Positions 1 through 4,751 of a DNA stretch of 10,141 bases are shown in pieces. The first letter of the stretch is position 1; each line of letters begins with the position of its first letter. The stretch comes from Thermoplasmata archaeon (GTDB taxonomy: Archaea > Thermoplasmatota > Thermoplasmata > GCA-020350865): positions 19,006-29,146 of the forward strand of contig CP070726.1 of NCBI GenBank assembly GCA_020350865.1, written 5' to 3'. Both the position numbers and the translations under genes were made by a program. The notes under the pieces are model-generated. The model worked only from the letters and a program-made list of their open reading frames with translations, was not told the origin of the DNA and did not search any database.

Positions 1-288
1 CGCTATCTCATCGTAAACATCTTTGGTTTCCTCGATTTCGGACCTTCGCCCCTTCCTGTCCGATGCCTCCTTCAAATCTGAGGCATATATCTCCTCCCCC
101 TCCGATATCGCAACATTGAAGCGCATGACCTCCCGGGCCAGCTCCTTTTCGGTAGCCGCCGTTGAGAGGATCCTGGTGCTCTTCACATCCATATTCCTCC
201 CGCAGCGTGGGCAGGAGGCGGTCCGTGCATCCAGCCTCACACCTCTTGCGGTCTTGCAGTTCGCGCACTGAATCACACCGAACTTCAT
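1..288 (-). CDS. Small zinc-ribbon protein, DUF1922-like (3' end beyond the left edge)
   Basis: The reading frame opens at an ATG at 288 and stays open for 96 codons to the window edge, so the C-terminus is missing. The protein begins MKFGVIQCANC and has a four-cysteine zinc ribbon: C8-x2-C11 and C26-x2-C29 (CPRCGR). A basic strand and a helix (TEKELAREVMRF) follow, then a charged, probably flexible tail. Order and spacing resemble the small archaeal MTH1184 protein (DUF1922) and the haloarchaeal DUF5817 type, recalled from memory and not searched. The function of those families is not established; nucleic-acid or protein binding through the ribbon is a guess. A GGTG sits just upstream of the ATG (TTGGTGTGATG). 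The gene is divergent from asnS. An 86-residue frame in the same stretch is a shadow: it lacks the Cys pattern. Confidence 0.8.
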   Translation of the reverse strand, partial: MKFGVIQCANCKTARGVRLDARTASCPRCGRNMDVKSTRILSTAATEKELAREVMRFNVAISEGEEIYASDLKEASDRKGRRSEIEETKDVYDEIA

Positions 289-310
289 CACACCAAAATG
301 AATATATGCT

Positions 311-319
311 GTATTATAC
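311..319. promoter_or_regulatory. Palindromic TATA-like element between zinc-ribbon gene and asnS
   Basis: GTATTATAC is a perfect palindrome around its central T. It lies 38 bp before the asnS ATG (357) and 23 bp before the minus-strand ATG (288). An archaeal TATA box about 26 bp upstream of the start site would give asnS a short leader of roughly 15 nt and the zinc-ribbon gene an almost leaderless transcript. A second AT-rich stretch, AATATATG (300-307), could serve asnS instead. This is inferred from spacing and composition only. Confidence 0.45.
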
Positions 320-356
320 ATTTGCATCCGAGCCAAAGCGCAGGAGACGGCATGGC

Positions 357-1670
357 ATGGGCGAGCGTACAGAAATACAGGATATACTGCAGGGCAAGTT
401 CACAAATTCGGAGGTGGAGGTCAGGGGTTGGATATACAGGACCCGGAGCAGCGGAAAGATCATATTCGCCGCTGTCAGGGACGCAACAGGCATCATCCAG
501 ACCCCTGTCATCAAGGGAATTGTGGACGACGACGATTTTGCGGATGCAAAAAAGGCACTGGTGGAATCCTCTGTTGTGGTCACCGGTTTGGTAAAAGAGG
601 ACGCCCGTGCACCGGGGGGCTATGAGATTCAGGTTTCGCATTTCAAGGTCATCGGATTTGCCGAGGCCTTTCCCATCACCAAGGACCAAAGCGAGGAGTG
701 GTTGAGGGAGAATCGGCATCTGTGGCTGCGGTCCAAGAGGATGACGGCCATCATGAAGGTGAGGGATACCGTAACCGGTGCCATCCACAGGTTCTTCAGG
801 GACAGGGGTTACTACGAGTTCACCCCTCCAATACTCCAGCCCAACCAGACCGAGGGAGGCGCCACGCTCTTCGAGGTCAAGTACTACGACAGGGTCACCT
901 ATCTCTCCCAGACTTGGCAGCTCTATGCGGAGGCGGCCGTGTTCGCCCTGGAGAAGGTGTACGATGTGGCCCCGACATTCCGTGCCGAGAAATCCAAGAC
1001 CTCCCGGCACCTGTGCGAGTTCTGGATGGCGGAGATGGAGGCAGCCTGGATGGAGCTTGCGGAGTGCACGGAGGTTGCCAAGGAAGAGGTTAGGTTCATT
1101 GTGGAGCAGGTCCTTGAAAAGAACGCCGGAGAACTTGAGATATTGGGTAGAGACCTTTCGAAACTCAGGCCGTGTTTGGAAAACCCCTTTCCCACCATAA
1201 CATACACCGAGGCGCTGGACATACTCGACGAAAAGAGCGGCCTTGACGTTCCCTGGGGAAAGGACCTCAGGACCGTGGAAGAGGACGAGATCATGAAGCA
1301 TTTCGACGTCCCGGTTGTGGTGACACACTACCCCAAGGAGATAATGGCCTTCTACAAACCCGTTGACGAGGACGCAACGGCCCCGGGTCCCGTTGCAAAG
1401 TGCTTCGACATGCTTGCCCCCGAAGGATACGGGGAGCTGGTTGGTGGCTCCGAGCGCGACACCGATATTTCGGAGCTGAAAAAATACCTTGAAAGGGACG
1501 GTGAGGACCCGGCGAACTACGAGTTCTACTTCGATATAAACAGGTACGGCTCGGTGCCCCATTCCGGGTACGGTTTGGGTGTGGAGCGCACTGTGGCCTG
1601 GATCTGCGGCATCGACAACATCAAGGATGCCATTCCCTTTCCAAGGACGACAACGAGGTATACACCGTAG
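357..1670 (+). CDS. asnS: Asparaginyl-tRNA synthetase, archaeal type
   Basis: A 437-residue class IIb aminoacyl-tRNA synthetase that charges tRNA-Asn with asparagine in the cytoplasm, close to the ~434 residues of Pyrococcus AsnRS. An N-terminal OB-fold anticodon-binding domain (about 18-105, with VEVRGWIYRTRSSGK) is followed by the class II catalytic core. Motif 2 is at 208-223 (FRAEKSKTSRHLCEFW) and motif 3 at 403-413 (SGYGLGVERT). The segment LFEVKYYDRVTYLSQTWQLY matches the AsnRS version (YLSQxxQLY) rather than the AspRS version (LRQSPQLY), so this should be AsnRS and the cell likely makes Asn-tRNA directly. The frame is open further upstream, but the ATG at 357 is chosen because AGGAGA (342-347) sits 9 nt before it and the protein then matches family length. 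No catalytic residue looks missing. Confidence 0.95.
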   Translation: MGERTEIQDILQGKFTNSEVEVRGWIYRTRSSGKIIFAAVRDATGIIQTPVIKGIVDDDDFADAKKALVESSVVVTGLVKEDARAPGGYEIQVSHFKVIGFAEAFPITKDQSEEWLRENRHLWLRSKRMTAIMKVRDTVTGAIHRFFRDRGYYEFTPPILQPNQTEGGATLFEVKYYDRVTYLSQTWQLYAEAAVFALEKVYDVAPTFRAEKSKTSRHLCEFWMAEMEAAWMELAECTEVAKEEVRFIVEQVLEKNAGELEILGRDLSKLRPCLENPFPTITYTEALDILDEKSGLDVPWGKDLRTVEEDEIMKHFDVPVVVTHYPKEIMAFYKPVDEDATAPGPVAKCFDMLAPEGYGELVGGSERDTDISELKKYLERDGEDPANYEFYFDINRYGSVPHSGYGLGVERTVAWICGIDNIKDAIPFPRTTTRYTP

Positions 1671-1680
1671 TTATTTTTTG
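1671..1680 (+). terminator. T-rich terminator after asnS
   Basis: TTATTTTTTG begins directly after the asnS TAG. Oligo-T stretches without a hairpin are the usual archaeal intrinsic termination signal. It separates asnS from the next gene, which has its own TATA-like box. Confidence 0.5.
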
Positions 1681-1707
1681 TTCTGACGCCTTGGAGTTTA
1701 CAACAAG

Positions 1708-1717
1708 TATTAAATAT
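1708..1717 (+). promoter_or_regulatory. TATA-like box for the 125-residue hypothetical gene
   Basis: TATTAAATAT is the most AT-rich stretch in the 84-bp gap after asnS. It is centred about 42 bp before the ATG at 1755, which would give a leader of roughly 15-18 nt containing the AGGGGG ribosome site. Confidence 0.5.
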
Positions 1718-1754
1718 CATAAAGTTCATCAGAAGAGGTTGTAGGGGGTTTCGA

Positions 1755-2132
1755 ATGCGCGCAAGAAGTGGTCATATCGTCTTTCCAAAGAAGATGAAAT
1801 ACAAGGACCTCGTGCCCGTCTATAACGAGTTGTACATGAAATTTCTCCGGGAGACGGAGCAGCTTGAAGAAGAGGATGAGAGAAACTATATGCTCGTCAG
1901 GCTGAACCTCATGGACCTCGAGGAGAACAGGAAACCCGAAGGGCATAACAGGAACTGCAGGACCAAGCTGATATTTCCCATCTCAGAGAGCGGTATCCAG
2001 ATGTATGTTAAAAGCAGTTCCAAATCCTCAGAGGTGATCAAGGTTACAGAGAGCCTGAGCAAGTTGCTTTCGGACCGCGGCATCAACCACACGGTTGAGT
2101 GGGACAAACTGCGCTATTTTGAACACAGATGA
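1755..2132 (+). CDS. Hypothetical protein, 125 residues
   Basis: I do not recognise this protein. It starts MRARSGHIVFPKKMKYKDL. Next comes an acidic, strongly helical segment (about 19-60, including LRETEQLEEEDERNYML), then a C-terminal half (about 70-125) whose alternation TKLIFPI / IQMYVKSS / helix SEVIKVTESLSKLLSDRG / HTVEW suggests a small beta-beta-alpha-beta domain. It has one cysteine, no signal peptide and no membrane segment, so it should be cytoplasmic. The ATG at 1755 has AGGGGG (1743-1748) 6 nt upstream and a TATA-like box in front. An internal ATG at 1794 is a less likely start. Its stop lies 6 bp from the stop of the convergent gene. Codon use resembles its neighbours. That it is a real gene is likely; its function is unknown. 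Confidence 0.75.
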   Translation: MRARSGHIVFPKKMKYKDLVPVYNELYMKFLRETEQLEEEDERNYMLVRLNLMDLEENRKPEGHNRNCRTKLIFPISESGIQMYVKSSSKSSEVIKVTESLSKLLSDRGINHTVEWDKLRYFEHR

Positions 2133-2138
2133 CCGGTT

Positions 2139-2663
2139 TTAGCGGGCGTGTCTACCCAAAAGGGGTTTGACGAAATCCTCCATACCATGGAGTTTTTCAA
2201 GTTCGCCGTCCCAATCCTCCAATGACCTCATGTATTTTTCTTCCATCGTATTTAACGTGCCTGATATTCTGGCGCTCATCTTGTCGGTGGCATCCCCTGT
2301 GAACAACACGGCAAGATTCAGGTACTTTCCCGCTTTGAAATAGATACTCTTATTGCCGAATTCCAGTTTCTTGAGGTCGGTTTCATCCCTGCTGTGAAAG
2401 GAATCCTCGATAAAGGTCTGGACAACGGTGAGCATGCTGGTGAAGATGTCCTCGTCGGGAATCTCGTCGGAATCCGGGTACGGAGCGGTGGATACATGGG
2501 AGATCAGCCTGCCGTCGTTGTATATGGTGAATACCTCCTCTATTACGGGGGGCTCGCCCCTGGATTTTAGGACCAGGTATGATAGAATGGTAAGTGCCCC
2601 CCCCTCAATCAAAATCGTCCCTATAAGCAAGGGCAAAATCTGCTCAAGCTGCTCGGGTGTCAT
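2139..2663 (-). CDS. Single-pass membrane protein with longin/roadblock-like cytoplasmic domain
   Basis: A 174-residue protein. Residues 8-33 (LPLLIGTILIEGGALTILSY) form one hydrophobic helix followed by KSR, so the rest should face the cytoplasm. The soluble part (40-168) reads as a beta hairpin (EEVFTIYNDGRLISHVS), a helix (DIFTSMLTVVQTFIEDSF), three strands (LEFGNKSIYFK, YLNLAVLFTG) and C-terminal helices (EEKYMRSLEDWDGELEKL). This beta-beta-alpha-beta-beta-beta-alpha-alpha order is that of longin domains and close to roadblock domains, which in other systems bind small GTPases. I believe similar domains are common in archaeal membrane proteins, but the family name is uncertain. The fold call rests on predicted secondary structure, not on a match. 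The ribosome site is weak; a TATA-like box 20-27 bp upstream suggests a leaderless transcript. Confidence 0.75.
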   Translation of the reverse strand: MTPEQLEQILPLLIGTILIEGGALTILSYLVLKSRGEPPVIEEVFTIYNDGRLISHVSTAPYPDSDEIPDEDIFTSMLTVVQTFIEDSFHSRDETDLKKLEFGNKSIYFKAGKYLNLAVLFTGDATDKMSARISGTLNTMEEKYMRSLEDWDGELEKLHGMEDFVKPLLGRHAR

Positions 2664-2682
2664 CCATGACCACGAACCTGTG

Positions 2683-2690
2683 CATATATC
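2683..2690 (-). promoter_or_regulatory. TATA-like box for the longin-like membrane protein
   Basis: On the minus strand this reads GATATATG, preceded by the purine-rich AAGATAAA. It is centred about 24 bp before the ATG at 2663, so the transcript would begin at or next to the start codon. This agrees with the lack of a convincing ribosome site. Apart from this box and an imperfect 10-bp repeat (2761-2780), the 142-bp gap 2664-2805 holds nothing I can name. Confidence 0.5.
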
Positions 2691-2805
2691 TTTATCTTGT
2701 ATTTACGGAGCTGCAGCGAATGGTTATCGGTTGCCTATACGTTTTCGGCTCCTTTGCCTGCATTCCTAAACCATCCTAAACTCGGATGACCGTCTGAAGG
2801 GATTC

Positions 2806-3216
2806 TCAAAGCCTCCTGGCGGTGACCACCAGCTCACCGTGTTTAACACCCTTAATGGATTTGATATTGTCTGCCAGTTGCTTGACGTATTTGGCCTTCC
2901 CGCTCACCACCAGCACCTCCAGACACAGGTGCTCATCCACATGTATGTGGGTGGTGGATGATATCTCGGTATGATGGTCGTGCTGCAGATGCAGCAGTCT
3001 GTTGGTCACATCCCCCACATCATGGTCGTATATGATGGTGATGGTTCCTATGACATCTGCCCTTCCCCCCCTCACCTCCTCTTCGCTGATGGCCTTGCGC
3101 ACCAGATCCCTGATGGCCTCGGATCTGTTGGTGTACCCCTTCTTCTGTATCATGGCATCGAATCTGGAAAGGAGTTTCGGTTCGAAGGACACCCCCACCC
3201 TTGTTACGGTTTCCAT
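2806..3216 (-). CDS. nikR: NikR nickel-responsive transcriptional regulator
   Basis: A 136-residue ribbon-helix-helix repressor with a C-terminal ACT-like nickel-binding domain; E. coli NikR has 133. The RHH domain (1-45) has the strand TRVGVSFEPKLLSRFD and helix YTNRSEAIRDLVRKA. The nickel site is complete: H79, H90, H92 and C98 occur with the same spacing as E. coli H76, H87, H89 and C95 (HIH followed by CLEVLVV). NikR tetramers bind operator DNA when nickel is present and usually repress nickel uptake. The frame extends to a TTG at 3237, but the ATG at 3216 is preferred: GGAAG lies 7 nt upstream and METVTRVGVS fits the family start. No nickel transporter or hydrogenase gene is in the window. 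The adjacent divergent gene and nikR itself are the nearest possible targets. Confidence 0.95.
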   Translation of the reverse strand: METVTRVGVSFEPKLLSRFDAMIQKKGYTNRSEAIRDLVRKAISEEEVRGGRADVIGTITIIYDHDVGDVTNRLLHLQHDHHTEISSTTHIHVDEHLCLEVLVVSGKAKYVKQLADNIKSIKGVKHGELVVTARRL

Positions 3217-3248
3217 GGTAGCACTTCCACAGGGCAATCGTGCTACTG

Positions 3249-3262
3249 ATATAAGTTTTATA
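3249..3262. promoter_or_regulatory. Overlapping divergent TATA-like boxes, nikR and DUF6125-like gene
   Basis: ATATAAGTTTTATA contains a plus-strand box (TTTTATA, 3256-3262) and a minus-strand box (TTATAT, 3249-3254) back to back. The plus box predicts a start near 3286 and a ~23-nt leader carrying AGGGGTGG before the ATG at 3309. The minus box predicts a start near 3225, just before nikR. A regulator bound here would affect both genes, so nikR autoregulation is plausible. I see no copy of the E. coli NikR operator (GTATGA-N16-TCATAC). Confidence 0.5.
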
Positions 3263-3308
3263 CGTCCGCTGCAATTACGGAGTGCATTTGCTTTCAGGGG
3301 TGGTTTAT

Positions 3309-3842
3309 ATGGATTCCCAAGTTTCGGACGGACAGAAGCTCATGGAGATGTCAAAGGAGAGGCTGCTCGACCTCATGCTCATGCACATCAGGAGCCTGTG
3401 GGCGGTGGACGGACTGTATTTTCTGGGTATCGAGAAGAGATTCGGCACCGAGAGCGCCGCAGAAATTGACAGGAAGGTATGGGAGGTCATGGGAAAAATC
3501 GAGGCCAGAAGGCTCAGGGAGACCCTGGAAATCAAGGGGGATGACATCCCTTCTTTGATTGAGGCACTGAGCATGACAACATGGGCACTGGACCTTGAGC
3601 ACAAGGAGATAGTGGTTGAGCAGGACAGGGCCGTCTTTCGCAACACGAACTGCCGCACCCAGAAAACGCGGATATCAAAGGGTCTGGAGGTATTCCCCTG
3701 CAAGGCTGTCCGATGGGGTTATTTAAAAACTTTTACCAAGGAGTGGGACGAGAAAATCGAGGTCACCTGCAGGGTGTGCCCCCCCGATGATCACCCTGAG
3801 AACCTGTGGTGTGAATGGGAGTTCAAAAATGTGAATCGGTGA
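3309..3842 (+). CDS. DUF6125-like cysteine-rich protein
   Basis: A 177-residue soluble protein. The N-terminal half is helical (LWAVDGLYFLGIEKRFG, then AAEIDRKVWEVMGKIEARRL). The C-terminal half carries a conserved-looking Cys pattern: C115 (NTNCRTQ), C131 (FPCKAV), and C154-x2-C157 followed by PPDDHPENLWCEWEF with C168. The LYFL..E.RFG..AA.EID..VW and C..CPPD.HP..WCEW signatures are those I associate with DUF6125, related to the L-2-amino-thiazoline-4-carboxylate hydrolase-like family. This is from memory; the biochemical role is unknown and the Cys/His set could bind a metal or be redox active. The ATG at 3309 is chosen over a GTG at 3282 because AGGGGTGG lies just upstream. It is divergent from nikR and shares its promoter region, so nickel-dependent control is possible but unproven. 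It converges on the GTPase gene with a 31-bp gap showing no clear terminator. Confidence 0.78.
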   Translation: MDSQVSDGQKLMEMSKERLLDLMLMHIRSLWAVDGLYFLGIEKRFGTESAAEIDRKVWEVMGKIEARRLRETLEIKGDDIPSLIEALSMTTWALDLEHKEIVVEQDRAVFRNTNCRTQKTRISKGLEVFPCKAVRWGYLKTFTKEWDEKIEVTCRVCPPDDHPENLWCEWEFKNVNR

Positions 3843-3873
3843 ATTCGGGCGGTATTAGGAATCCATAATGTTC

Positions 3874-4722
3874 CTACCCAATCTTCCTGACCAAAGCCGA
3901 ATATTCCCTCCTTTCCTTTGCCAGGCGGCTTTTTTCAACCTGATCCGAGGCCGCGTTGATGAGCAGGTCCACCACCTTTTCGAGACCTTTGGCTGTGGGG
4001 GCATTGAAGTTCACCTTTGCCCTTTTGAACTGCTCCCTTATGATGGCCATGGCGTATTCCGGATCGCCCAGAAGATCGCAGTACCTCGTCGTGATTATGT
4101 CCTCCACCTCCAAGGTGGTGAGCTTGCTTGGGGGCCTAACCTCCCTCTCCATTTTCAATCCCATTGCCTCTCTGAATCGGGATGTGAAATCCGTCTTTTT
4201 CCAGGGCGAAAGCATCAACTTTCCAAGTGTTTGGAAGGCAGAGTCCACGTTCTCACCGGTTTTTGCACTGGTAAAATAGTAGGGAAAGTCGTACTCCGCA
4301 ACGAGCTTTTGGACCTCGCGTTCTCCGAACGCAGGCTTGAGGTCGTTTTTGTTTGCTAGCACCACCACGGGAATCTCCCCAGTTATCTTGTATATGGCGT
4401 AGAGCCATCTCGGGAATGTATCAAGGGTTTCTTTTCTTGTGAGGTCCAGCACGATGAAGGCGCCGGTAGCACCGGTGTAAGCCGACCTCTGGATCTCTGC
4501 AAACCGGCTCTGTCCCATGAGGTCCCAGATCATCAGTTTGATATTGGCTTCACCTTTATCATCCTCTACGCTAATGCTCTTCTTCGTGGTCTTTGTGCCT
4601 ATGGTGATCAGGTATTTATCATCGAATTTATCCACAACGAATTTCCTGATGAGGCTGGTTTTTCCCACCGAGGCCTCTCCCACCACACACATCTTCTTGA
4701 GGAACTCCCTTGATTTGGCCAT
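3874..4722 (-). CDS. Rab/Ras-like small GTPase with C-terminal extension
   Basis: A 282-residue GTP-binding switch protein with all five G motifs. G1 is GEASVGKTS (15-23); the switch I threonine is T40 in LITIGTKTTKK; G3 is WDLMGQ (66-71, keeping the catalytic-type Gln); G4 is NKND (124-127); G5 is TSAKTGENV (151-159). Pieces such as IVLDLTRKETLDTFPRWL resemble Rab rather than bacterial MglA or Era GTPases. Residues 1-172 form the Ras fold. About 110 further residues are helical and charged (e.g. DPEYAMAIIREQFKRAKVNF) and match nothing I know. There is no C-terminal Cys or membrane segment, so lipid anchoring as in eukaryotic Rabs is unlikely. The frame reaches a TTG at 4755 overlapping the upstream stop, but the ATG at 4722 has GGTGA about 6 nt before it. 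It lies 29 bp after the mosaic TPR gene, presumably cotranscribed. Confidence 0.94.
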   Translation of the reverse strand: MAKSREFLKKMCVVGEASVGKTSLIRKFVVDKFDDKYLITIGTKTTKKSISVEDDKGEANIKLMIWDLMGQSRFAEIQRSAYTGATGAFIVLDLTRKETLDTFPRWLYAIYKITGEIPVVVLANKNDLKPAFGEREVQKLVAEYDFPYYFTSAKTGENVDSAFQTLGKLMLSPWKKTDFTSRFREAMGLKMEREVRPPSKLTTLEVEDIITTRYCDLLGDPEYAMAIIREQFKRAKVNFNAPTAKGLEKVVDLLINAASDQVEKSRLAKERREYSALVRKIG

Positions 4723-4751
4723 TATTTCACCAACTGATTTTCCGGGCTTAG

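Noticed and set aside
288..1562. A 424-residue open frame on the minus strand opposite asnS
   Set aside because: It lies wholly antisense to a clearly conserved synthetase, has no domain-like pattern or ribosome site, and is explained by GC-biased third positions of asnS.
2709..2716. GCTGCAGC-like palindrome in the gap before the longin-like gene
   Set aside because: An 8-bp palindrome is expected by chance and has no T-run or stem extension to make a terminator.
2761..2780. Two adjacent 10-bp units, CATTCCTAAA and CCATCCTAAA, after nikR
   Set aside because: Only two copies with two mismatches, no symmetry and no nearby start; too weak to call an operator or repeat family.
3217..3237. TTG start giving nikR seven extra residues
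   Set aside because: The extra residues include the ribosome site of the ATG at 3216 and do not resemble NikR.
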